Assembly: GCA_013076295.1 (NCBI GenBank) | Contig: RQOL01000861.1 | Coordinates: 992,001 to 1,056,000, forward strand | Source: Sanderia malayensis | Taxonomy: Eukaryota; Cnidaria; Scyphozoa; Semaeostomeae; Pelagiidae | DNA length: 64,000 nt | Reading direction: 5' to 3' | In this document: piece by piece, positions 49,701 through 59,500 of the stretch | Layout of the letters: each line of letters starts with the position of its first letter | Numbering within the stretch: position 1 is the stretch's first letter | Translations under genes and position numbers: made by a program | The notes under the pieces: generated by a model | What the model was told of the DNA's origin: nothing | The model's database searches: none | Seen by the model: the letters and a program-made list of their open reading frames with translations, nothing else

Positions 49701-50533
49701 CAACTTTCAGGGGAACTTCAACAAGGCTATAGCGATAAAAGAAGGATAAAGGCTACAAATAAATAGAGGGTTCATTCAAAGAGGTTGGTGGTCTTTAAAC
49801 TTTTCTTCCCAAAAGGGGGGAAGGGCGTTCATTCAAGGAAATTTTTGACATCGAAATTCAGGAAGGGTTTAATTTGAATTCCTTTCCTCATTATTGAAGC
49901 TAAGGGGTTTTGCCATGGCAACAAATTATGTGAAAGCAATAACAAAAACATACTACATGATAATTATAAAACATTAAAAACGATTAATGTGCTTACCATG
50001 CCTTTTTGTTGCTTATTTGATGTGTATCTTTCTTCCATGTGATTTCAACTTCGTTAGATATTTGAGTAATTGTTGAAAAGTATGATTTTGCAGTAAGGTT
50101 CACACATTGTCCAATTTTTACAGTGATTGGAAGTTCTTGGAAATTATATGTCTTCTCGCCTAGAAAAATAACAAAACATTAGTTAAGCAAAAGGTTCTAC
50201 TTTTAAAATTAGAAAATCTAACTAATATAATAAAACGTGACTAGTAAAGTGTGAAAAATACACAAACTCTTGGGTTCGGCTGTTACTTTCTGAAAATAAT
50301 TTCTAGTTTTTGACGCGAAGAAACTTATCAATAACTTCGAATTTCTTCTTATCAAAAGTTTAGTTATTTATTCCCATAAGTCAGAAAATAATTACAAAGC
50401 GTAAAAACTCCTATGCCCCGTTCGTTGGCCTACGCGATTGAAAACATCATAAACTTGACTTACCAAAAACCCAAATAAATGGCTGTTTGCATGAGAGCAG
50501 CATCCAGCAAATTACAACTGGGAGAAACTTCAT
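40756..50533 (-). CDS. Ig plus C-type lectin surface protein, 6 exons
   Basis: Exons 5'-3': 50464-50533, 49997-50159, 49312-49421, 49127-49189, 42157-42310, 40756-41080. Phases agree throughout (885 nt, 294 residues). Exon 1 is a signal peptide (MKFLPVVICWMLLSC). Exons 2-3 form one Ig-like domain: Cys in KIGQCVNLTA, Trp in EVEITWKK, then EDGAYYQSV where the second Cys is replaced. Exon 4 is a Lys/Cys-rich linker (two Cys). Exons 5-6 encode a C-type lectin domain (CPQGWAFLE, WIGLND, EPN, WSD, final CEV). After PWRNG the frame continues into a hydrophobic end (FTSLLMIMVIAEFIV) with no basic residues behind it, as in a GPI-anchor signal. A strong donor (AAATG/gtgagt) lies exactly where the neighbouring lectin gene splices to its transmembrane exon, so an alternative tail is possible. 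The 6.8-kb intron 4 hosts the copia element. Confidence 0.88.
42441..42569 (+). repeat. 129-bp conserved repeat core, copy B
   Basis: Identical to copies A and C. Preceded by the perfect hairpin ggtctttTGaaagacc. Lies just left of the copia element. Confidence 0.9.
42655..42864 (-). repeat. Copia 3' LTR
   Basis: 210 bp, identical to 46984-47193. The adjacent outer duplication CAGAG is at 42650-42654. Confidence 0.95.
42906..46892 (-). CDS. Copia-type Gag-Pol polyprotein (1328 residues)
   Basis: Single frame with no stop or shift, starting at ATG 46892 in the leader behind the 5' LTR. Order of domains: Gag (about 1-230, UBN2/copia type); CCHC zinc knuckle (Cys234, Cys237, His242, Cys247); aspartic protease DSGA at 296-299; integrase with HHCC (His431, His436, Cys466, Cys469) and catalytic Asp497, Asp559, Glu595; reverse transcriptase with QMDVKTAFLNG (Asp918) and YVDD at 1008-1011; RNase H with ADADWASD around 1176-1183 and the Glu in TTEAEY. 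Integrase before reverse transcriptase defines Ty1/copia. All catalytic residues I can locate are present. Gag and Pol share one frame, as in copia, so the Gag excess must come from something other than frameshifting. Confidence 0.97.
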   Translation of the reverse strand: MMATGEEIGFKVERLTGDNYHTWKFQMKMQLIGKNLWEIVTGDEVLGAQATAQEQQKHKRRENQALASICLSVSTENQIYVRSAVTAKDAWNSLEQRFEKKSLAHKIFYRRKLYAAKMEKGTAMINHVNHIKTLAEHLDAVGDPIVEKDLVIILISSLPDEYAYLITALETIAEDRLTWDYVRDRVVHEYEKIHDHSQSGSGRQTVMEAKNEDALLTSKAQYQRRPINTRSGRCFYCGKKGHVAKNCYKKKADQKSSSAESANSVEEKLTAKNEDENALTACPTANQLEAKEWWIDSGASKHMTPNKRLMSNFITFKTPIQVKLADNNQVLAYGKGDLRFPVFDGSKRYNIFLQDVLYVPRIKRQLLSIPTMVNRGAEVNFKGNTCSVILDDKVMHIGRKDGILYKLNTEEITTAFVSSTHSGNDSIKLWHSRFAHLGYDNLKLLSNKSMVTGLNLNSKETFDRNCDGCAEGKQHRMPFPKKSEHRAANLLELIHSDVGCVGVESVGGSKYYVTFIDDYSRFTTVYFLKKKSEVLQKFKEFVVAVENHTGKRIKVIRTDNGGEYVSNEFKQFCIERGIKREVTIPMTPQQNGVSERMNRTIMESARSMLHHAKLPSYFWAEAVNTAVYIRNRCPTVTLDGITPYEHWFGRRPDVSNFRVFGCCTHVHIPDEDRSKLDKKSKKCIFVGYLDASKGYKLYDIERKVMIRSRDVRFLENDFDHLSIESENQEDYKELFNFGDAINEFELCNEETESLIEHNEVADEDQQDVRRSTRTRTVPVRPGTVTGDWWNDENLDFAGITFTDYDEPSNFNEAINSKHSSQWKDAITSEYESLKKNDTWELVHLPKGKNLVGDKWVFKVKRNADNTVNRFKARLVAQGFSQKEGSDYNEVFAPVARYNSIRTILSLVNALSLDLHQMDVKTAFLNGKLQEEIYMAQPEGCIDESNPDLVCKLKKSLYGLKQAAYCWNVEIDTFLKKSGYKQSAADSCIYTKVQPRKDGKSSFIILALYVDDILISSNDPQMLEAEKKSLSRRFEMQDLGDAKYCLGMLIQRDRDNKKLYISQKSYLESILKRFEMFESKPVATPMEVGKVFKKLSEDEEQFDIKQYQAAIGSLNYAMIATRPDICSAVGILSQFMSKPSKEHWQGVKRILRYIKGTLDYGLIFDANNTELMLSGYADADWASDAQSRKSTSGYIFQLAGSTISWRSQKQSVVALSTTEAEYVSLSSASQEAIWLRRLLKDLLIDVSKPTTIHEDNQGAICLTKNTKAHSRAKHIDIKYHFIREKVQNKEIELTYCPTDKMIADIFTKALPRPKFEELRSLMGIEKNEH
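46970..46983 (-). other. Copia primer-binding site (initiator tRNA-Met anticodon arm)
   Basis: The plus strand reads CTGGGCCCATAACC immediately left of the 5' LTR. This equals the anticodon stem-loop of eukaryotic initiator tRNA-Met, so priming would use a cleaved 5' half tRNA rather than the 3' end. Confidence 0.85.
46984..47193 (-). repeat. Copia 5' LTR
   Basis: 210 bp. Contains the element's promoter by inference; no TATA element assigned. Outer duplication CAGAG at 47194-47198. Confidence 0.95.
47485..48165. mobile_element. 681-bp MITE with CCCTGTCCACACTACAC ends
   Basis: The left end AGCCCTGTCCACACTACACA and right end (its reverse complement, ending GTGTGGACAGGGCT) match over at least 22 bp. 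Inside both ends, AACCCGGGTTCG-type phrases are repeated in alternating orientation. The ends are more GC-rich than the surroundings. Flanks are ATA on both sides if the ends are as given; superfamily not certain (PIF/Harbinger-like ends are the nearest I know). Non-coding, inserted into unit 1 of the tandem duplication. Confidence 0.75.
48241..48369 (+). repeat. 129-bp conserved repeat core, copy C
   Basis: Identical to copies A and B. Preceded by the hairpin ggtctttTGaaagacc. Confidence 0.9.
48857..48985 (+). repeat. 129-bp conserved repeat core, copy D
   Basis: One difference from the others (aatcAcacctcgg instead of aatcGcacctcgg). Preceded by the same hairpin. Lies about 140 bp from the exon at 49127. 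Confidence 0.9.
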
Positions 50534-51836
50534 TTGACAGCGAAAACCATTTGCTCACAATTTTTCAGTCAGCAGTGTAAAAGTTATTATGTTTTCAGCA
50601 AAAGGATAAGATTCATTAAATTCGCATATGAATCATTTGTTTCTGATTTGCAACTTAAACAATAGCTGACCTAAAGATGAGAGAGATCGAAAGCGGAACA
50701 ATGAGTTCGACTTGTCAATCAAATATTTTCATAGATCACAATTCATTACAAATTTTTCGCATAAATATTATGCTGTAATGTTTATATTATCTCGCAAGTC
50801 CACAAAGATGCTTCAACTATTTCGCCCACTCATGACAAACACGAAAACGCGTTTAATGTTTATCTAAGATTAACATGTTAATTAAGTAGATGCATGAGAG
50901 GTCTTTCCGGGGGAGGGGGGGATGATGCACTGCTCTCTACAAAAGGAAACCGTGGTAGCATTACCTGCCGGTGCTGACACAAGTTGCTTTTCCAATCCAA
51001 TAATTTACTCGTAATTATCAACTGGCATAATAATAAAAAAGCAATGAAAAGTACCTGAGAGCATGTTTCCCGCCAATATCGAACTGTAAAAACGCAAAAT
51101 TTTGAAATCAACCTCCGCGAAAGAAGCAAAACAATATTTCGCAAAAATAAATTTTCGCGAATTTCGCATATCAGAAAGTTTGGCAAATCAAACTTTCAAG
51201 GTTTTTGCCGAAAACCGAACAAGTTTCTTTCCCGCAAAACTTTCTTCTTTTGAAGAATAGCTGATGCCATCTCTTCCAAAAATACAAACCTCTTTGCAGG
51301 TAAAAACAAACAGAAATTATTCTATATTCTATACAATAAGTGAACGTATTTCATAAGCATACGAAAATTTCTTACCATTATTAGACGTGCGTTATTAGAT
51401 TTACGAAAATTCTAAAATAGTTGTATTCATAAAACAAGGAAAATTGGACGCTAAATTTGCTAATTAATTACTGACCGAAAAAAGCTAAATTTGCAAGCTG
51501 ATCAGAAATAAAATCTCAGCTAGAAACCAGCAAAGCCAGGCTACCTATAATACAATATTAATTACATTTATAATTGAGAAATTAATTAATTAATTAATGT
51601 TGTCTAAAAAGCAGCACCTAAAAAACTACTTAATACTACCATCAGAGTTGTAAGCTGTTTACAAATAATAAACATCAAAAATTTATTTACATTATGTGAC
51701 AGTTTCTAAAGGTATAAAACGAGCATTCACTCCAGGTTATACAACAGTACGTCCCTGAAGAGGTTCTGTTAATTTTCTTACAAATTTCAGAAATTTGTGT
51801 GTTGGGTTTTCAAATTATTTCAAAAAAGGCAAATTT
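50534..51836. other. Intergenic between the Ig-lectin and kinase genes
   Basis: About 1.3 kb. It should contain the Ig-lectin promoter on the left and the kinase gene's 3' untranslated region on the right. I see a G-run at 50910-50928 and tandem 'attaattaatta' near 51585-51598; nothing coding. Confidence 0.5.
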
Positions 51837-54800
51837 TTACTCATCAACGTCATCATTATCATCGCCATCTTCGTCATCATCTTCGGCTTCACTTGAAACT
51901 GGTGACTCGTGTGGAGATTGAAGAAAGGTTCGCAAAACAGCTGAAGCACGAACTTCTTCAAGTTTATCCTAAAAAAACAAACATTTAACTAAGTAAAAAG
52001 AATTGCCCATGAATTAACTATCTTACAGGCCACATTTCAACATGAAACATCTTTTTCAGGGAAAGAATGGTTCACTGTAGTCCTACATTATCAACTGAAC
52101 AGCATACTACACCAACCTGGTCTTTCAAAACTTCTGATAAATCAAGTAAAGCATCTTGGTCCAGTAATGAGCTCTCTCGAGCCTTAGTAAACGCCTCCTA
52201 CAAAACGTTAAAAACATTCGCTATAATACCATTTCATAATAACCATTATTCTAGCGATTTCTCTAATTTATCCCATTGACAAGTCAAGGACAAATAAATA
52301 GAATTGCATGCGAATGTAAAAAGAACAACTTGGATATTTTAGGATAAAGAAGCTTTGAAAATACTTACAGCAAACCATGAATGTTCCAATAGTTTAGTAG
52401 CAGTTGGTCTTTTCCTGAAGAAAAATGAATGGATAGGTTATAAAACCCGCACCTTCAAATTTCAAACACATGAAATAAAATCATTACGTAAACGGGATAG
52501 ATAAAATATACTACCATTAACGTAAAGTTATGGAAGACTCCAGCTAAGGAGTTGCTTACAGGTTCTTAAATAGAATGTGAAATGATTTCCGAAAGATGAA
52601 ATTAAAGTTTATGTCAAGATGAATATGACAAAAAATAAAGTGCAAAGAATGATTTCTCACTCTGGGATTCTAATGACGATGCTTTTGATAAAAGATTTGG
52701 CTTCCTCAGTAATGGTTGCGAAAGCTTGAGGATCGAAACGATAATCCAAGGCAGTAACACTAGCCATTGTTTCATCTTCATCTTCACAAGCAAATGGAGA
52801 TAGTCCACTCAATCTAAAATGCGCAAGCAAAGAGCTGTGTGAAACTACAATCTTGGTCACACATGATACAATGGGGGGAATTATCCCCGTTACAAAGAAT
52901 ACAAATTCATTGTTTGTGCAGCAGAACAAAGAATCAGTGATCTTTTAAGATAACAGTAGCTAATGGCTGAATCATTAGCAACAAGTGTACATAATATTAT
53001 CAAGTTTTGAGTTTCGAGAGTCGTGTATGAAGTACGCACGATGCTCAAAATAGGTAAAAGGAAAGTTGACTGAGGTACAACCATGAAATTGAGGCTAGAG
53101 TTAACTTATCGAGGCTGGGCAAAGTTTATATCATAATAGAGAAAGTAGATACTCACAATGCATAAGTAACAACACCAACCCCCAAATATCATAATAGAGA
53201 AAGTAGATACTCACAATGCATAAGTAACAACACCAACCCCCCAAATATCATAATAGAGAAAGTAGATACTCACAATGCATAAGTAACAACACCAACCCCC
53301 CAAATATCAGTTGCCCAACTGACTGGCTCAAAATTGATGGTCTCTGGAGCTGTGAAAAGCAAAACATCTAACATTTAGAATTAATGTTAAATTAATTCCG
53401 CTCAATTGGGGAGTTGGAGGAGACATTGTAAAAAATATGAAAACATATGTAAATAATGTTAAAATGTCAATGTACCCATAAATTCTGCAGTTCCAACCAT
53501 TTCTCCAACTTCCCCTAGTTCATTCGTAATTTTCCTCGATGATCCATAATCAATTAATTTCAACACTGTGCCTTTTATCATCAAATTCCCAGGCTGCAGA
53601 AGTGCAATGCAATTTTATTAAACATACAAACATGATGCAATAGATATTTTTTATTACAGTCCTGGCGATACGATAATTAAAGTTGGAGACATTTAAATAC
53701 AGGGTCACGTCTATTAAACACAACATCTCAACAGCACTATTTATGTCTTGGTTTTCCTGATACGAGACTATATCCGAATTTTTCATGCGCCGCTATTGGT
53801 AGAAAGAACAGCACCAAATAAAGCTCTGACGTCACGAGCTTTTGACTTGAGAAAAAACTTCGATTTGCAAAGGTATCAGGTTTGGGAAGTAAAGGGGAGA
53901 GAATCAAATATGCAAAAAAAACTATTATAAAAAATAATGTCGAACTCACCTTAATATCAAGATGCACAATTTGCCTGGCGTGTAAATATTCTAAAGCTTC
54001 AATGAGTTGAGTTACAAATGAAGTCACATCTTCTTCGCTCGTATTCTCCATCTTCCCCAAGTAATCGAGTATCTGCTCCCCGGTAACTCTAAAAATCAAA
54101 AACATCGCATGTCTTATAACAGCAATGTCACCAAGAACAATGCGAAATTGCATTGGTATAACTACACAAGCAAAAAGATTCACCATGATGAAGCAATGGT
54201 CAATTGATTTTTAAAACATTAGTGTTGTTGTTTAAATTCTATCCCAGATCAGTTTGAGAATCAAAAAGAAGAAAGTTGTGTGTAATTGAGCTATGAAAGT
54301 AAACTTCGTTTAACTTGAGCCCTTGTTGATTAAACTCGAGCTAATTTGAACTGAATTCGCTTTTATTTCTAGCATTTCTGAAAAATCAATCAATGAAAAA
54401 CTCGAAATTTTACAATTCAAGCATGACAACAATTCCCAGTGCAATGGAGTGGATTCCAGGCCCCTTGAGCAGGTCACGTGTAATTTTTTATTTCAGAAAA
54501 CTTGTGTTGATCAGGTTGCTGAACAAAATATTCTCTTCGTCTTCAACCTGGATTTCTACCTCCAACATGACGATACAAGAATATAAGATATCAACGTAAG
54601 CTTTCATGGATACGTGAAGCAATTAAGATGAAAACTTACAGATCGCTGATGAGTATCAGGTATTTTCGAACAAGAAACGCATCATGGAGAACAAGCAGAT
54701 TAGGATGCGACAGTCCATTCCATATGTGAAATTCTTTTTTTGCAAACTCCTGCGTATCTTCATCATATTTCACAAGTTTGGCAGCAAACGCCTCGCCTGT

Positions 54801-56556
54801 CTTCTTCTTTGTGCATTTCTTTATCACAGCAAATTTTCCCCTGAACGGAAATATGAACGTATTATTCAACTTTGCATTGATGTAAATCGCAATAAACAAA
54901 AGTATGTAATTGCTGCAAAACCATAACTCGATTCACGCTGTATGGAGGAATCCATAACTCATTTTCAACAAACTTGCATTCATCACTAGTTCTTAACTCG
55001 CTGTAAAAGCTGACTGAAATATGTGCTGTTCTATGAATATCTTGCAAAAAACTATTGCCTGACGATAAAATCAAAATATTATCCAACTTGCATTTCTAAC
55101 TTCTTCACCCACCACAATAATGTCACATCGTGAAGATCCATGCCTATCTACCACACCAAACCCAACTCCAGCCAAAATACACGCGCAACTCAAATACAAA
55201 GTATTACACAAGAAGCAGATATGCAAATACGAAGTTCATTAATAATAGCACATATAACAAATAGGAAGACAATTTTATCATACGTATATGTCTGTATTCC
55301 ATATTTAGCTGAAACGAATCTACAAACAATAGCACCACAGAATCGCATCCTTGTCATAATCAATATGCTCACATGCTATAAACGTACTTGCAGAAAAATC
55401 GAGAGCGTAATAATTTCGCAAACACTTTTTCGCAATCAGCACATCAAATAAGCCGATTATAATAGAGTTCGGGTTGGGAATTCTTGCCAGTTCTATAGCT
55501 GGCATGAGCCTGGATCGGCTGGAGCAATGTACTCAATATCATTTGGCGATAAACAACCTGCAATGAAGTGGGATTTGCACTGCATGAAATAATGTACACA
55601 AAACCAAATCGGGGTCTAGTCAAGTCAGGTCCTTCAATACCATAGAAATATTGGTTTTAAAAATTCAAATGATGTTTCTTTTATTATGAATTCCTACATC
55701 ACTAGAGCTGTCATGTTACATTTAAAACTGTACAAGCATTCAAATAGACAGAAAATAGACAAATCTTGGATGAATCGATTTCTTCAGCTAACTTAGCTGA
55801 AGTTAGCTGAAACTCCAATAACTTCAATACCTAGAAATATCTGGTATTCAGGACCAGACCCTTCGCATAAAAATAACTGCTTAGAACTTAGCAAGCAAGC
55901 GCAATGTTTAAAAAACCTCGTGTCCAAGGGCAGCTGATTACAAGCCTTGTTTATAGATGGTTTACTAAACTATGACTCGCCCGATAGCTTGTTATGGTTT
56001 GCCACCAGAAAGCTTTCACATAACACACCAGCAAATGAACTAAAGCGAATTCAACCCGAATACTGGTATCCAGCTGATAAGAATTACAATCATTTCAATT
56101 ATGCAAAAGCTGCAAACTAGTCTCAGCGATAAGTGCGATTAACATGTGAAAGCACGCAGATAGGTTTGAAGTACTAGGCTTAGCTCGAACACTAATCCAT
56201 TCAATTCAATATAGCTGCTCCACAAATACATTAGATTGAACAACCTACTCTTCTATTGTGATATGAAGTTATTACGCATGCCCAACTTGGCAATTGACGG
56301 GCACATGCGTACGAGGTTTATCCGGGAAGCTAACAGCGGCAAGTCAAAACTTGCATCCCTAACAAATTAATTTGATTAAAAACTAACCAGATATCCTCTT
56401 ACCTTCCTATTTCCTCTTCGAAGCTGTAGTATCCTTCTGGACTGTCCTGTTTCAACTGCAGATCGATTTTGACCGATTTCGAAGCTTCAAAGATGGACGA
56501 CCGAGCTCTGGACACGCGGCGAGCCCCTGGTACATTCATGGCAGCACTAACAGCTT
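51837..56556 (-). other. Kinase 2 module and acidic C-terminus
   Basis: Exon 56403-56556 carries a Ser/Arg-rich lead (ARRVSRARSSIFEASKS, possible basophilic phosphorylation sites) and YYSFEEEIGR. Catalytic features follow: GKFAVIKK, AAKLVK, KKEFHIW, HLDIKPGNLM, then DYG in place of DFG, VGTAEFMAPE, TDIWGVGVVTYALLSGLSPF, and EHSWFA. All residues needed for phosphate transfer appear present; the DYG change is conservative. The last exon is acidic (EAEDDDEDGDDNDDVDE). Confidence 0.88.
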
Positions 56557-59500
56557 CTGAAATGCAAAATTGGACACTTTCAGACAAAAAACAATAAAAT
56601 GCAACGAATTATAAAATGTAGCACAAAGATCGGAGTTTCCAGAGTTAGGACACAGACGCTAGTGTAGAAATTACACCTGCTCACAAAGTCACTAGTTAAC
56701 CTGCCACTACAACAACAAGTTAATATCTGCTTAGGAAAAGCACGTCGCCCGCCGCTACTTCAAACAATCTACCAAATATTCCCATCGTCCGTAAGAGTAT
56801 CTTAACTAATACAAACTTCAACTTTCAACTTCAGGCACTCAATAATCCTTATGTGATACAATTAATAAATTCCAGAATAAATGATGTAAGAATTATGGTA
56901 TAAGATTGTCAACAAAACTCATCAAAATAAACCTAGCCCCTTATAAGCCAACCAGCATTTACCATTCGATTCCACAGAAATATTTCCAATTGGAGGTGTG
57001 CCATTGGTCTTTTTATTTCTATGCTTCTTCTTTTTATTGACCTTCTTGCTTATATTTCGATTTACAAATTCCTTATAAGCAACATGTTGTCGTTTAGTAG
57101 TCTTGGCATTTAATTTTTTGCCACCAGGGGAAGAAATGCTCTTGTTCGCACTCTCAATACTACTCTCCACGGCAACATTTGAATTTACGTCTCGTTTTGC
57201 GCTCATCTTCTTGGCAATTCTACACAACTAAACACCACTCGCGACTTTGCAAGTAGAAAAAGCTACAATGACACCAGCCTGTACAACCGACTGACTCCAA
57301 GCGTCTCAATGCAACATACAACAGCCTCAAATGGTCGACAACAAAAGCAAGCCCAAACAAGCACAATTCTGCATATCAATCATGGATGAGTAAAGAGATT
57401 GTCAAGCCTCGTCTGCGACTTAAGGGGGGAGGGGGTGTAAATTGTCTTGTTTCGTGCACTACCAGTTGAAAATTGACGATGAATTATTAATGAAAGATAA
57501 ACTATCAAATTTACCAGTTTTTTGATAAAACCTGATGGAGACAATAAAACCTTCAAAAACAGACTTATTTGTTATTCAAGACATGTGCCAATTGACATTG
57601 AACTTGAGTAATGAATGAACGCTTCATTTTAAAACGAATATTAATTGCAGCACTTCTTTTAGCCAGCAAAAAATGCGTACATGTAACTGTTGCAAAGCAC
57701 TCCGTTCCATAGAGCCTTTATCGCAAAAAACTGATCCATTTATACAAAAACTCTCTCATGATTGATAAATGTGGACCCTTTGTAGCGTCAAGCAAGAATT
57801 TCGTGATTTCGTTACTTCACGTAATAACTTCATTTGACTACACTTCACTCTCTTGAAAACAAGCGCTTTCGTAACCGTTGCTAAATCTAGCCATACCGAA
57901 TCAGGTTAGATATACTATATAAGGTCCAGGAGGGGGGAGGCAGTGTCCACTAACACATGCTTAACTATGACAAGACATGAAGAATGAGATGAATTTGTTG
58001 AAGAAGAGAAAACAGTGAAACTCGTACCTATTTTGTGTGTTTCTACAAATCCAGTTGGCTTACTGAATGCTCCCTGTCCCACTGCATTTTCTGCGTTCAC
58101 TCTGAACTTATACGAAGTCTCAGGCTCGAGTTCTTCCACAACAGTAATGCATTCTGTGATTCCCAAACAGACAGTAGTCCAATTCTTCTCGCCAACCTTC
58201 TTGCACTCCAAGCAGTAACCAAGAATTCGACTGTTACCATCAAATGGCGGCTGCCATTGGACAAGAACACTATTGCCAACTACTTTAGGCACTAAAGGAG
58301 GCAGAGCCTCATCGGGTACACCTAAAAATTTATAAAAATACCAATATAACATATAGCAAGAGCTGTATACCGCAAACAGTCGTATAAACAGGCGTGCTTA
58401 GGCTGTTATATGTGGGACTTAATTATAAATATGAAAGCTCTCTATACGTATTCTACATATTCGAAACAGACATATGGAAACGAAACGGTGAAATCTCATA
58501 TATAACAAACGGCCATTATAGAGAATCGTTGTGACTGGACTGTGACTGTAATAACTCCAATTAGAGCTAAGAAAACTCTTTAGCGTTTGCCAATTAGACG
58601 GATTCCATAGTGTAAAGTACATGATTAGTAGTGAAACACAGTAGAAGGATGCAAAATATTTGTTCAAATAAAAACAGAGAATATGATGGGAACATACCAA
58701 CAATTACAAGTCGACATTTCGATTCCTCAGAGCCGTGTTTGTTTTCCAGCCTGACAGAATACTGTCCACTTCTCGAGCAAAGCGTGTTTGAAAGGGTGAG
58801 CGTGGTCAGACCTTTGTCATTGGTGATGGCCGTGTGCGTTGATTCTATGATTTCTTTGCCTTCGTGTTTCCATGTAACCTTAGGCGTTGTATCCGAAACA
58901 TACGTAACAGTGAAGGATACTTTCTCACCTTGAGAGCACTTCACATCTTGAAGCTTTTTCAGAAATGTTGGAGCTATTGAAATAAATCAACAAATACATG
59001 GTAATATGATTATAAAATATTCATTCACGAATGCAGTGAACTGGCTGATACAACCAGCTCCAAAATGACAACATTTTTGTTGCTGTGGAGCCGGGCAGCT
59101 TCATCAACATCCCCGGAGGAGCTTGCAATAACACAATTAATTTTACGAGCTTCTATGGCATAATCAATCACAACTTCAAAAATAAGAGAGAGGGCTTAAT
59201 TCAAAATCTCGTTTCTAAAGGGAGGCTTATTAGAGAGGTAGCTTAATGGAGCTTTGAATAACCTGGATGGGAGGGGGTTGTTAACCAAAAATGTTTGAAT
59301 TACGAAAAGCATAGGGGTTCGATCTATAAAAGTTGTCTACATTTGAAAGGGCAATTTTCGATCGCATTGGAGCTGGAATCACGCAAGTTTGAGCATTACA
59401 TACTCTTCCATTAACTTACCTTGGTTGCTATCCTCATCATCTGCAATATTAACCTTCTTCCAGCCGGGTTTCTTCGCCTGATTCGTTTCGTCTTTGTTTT

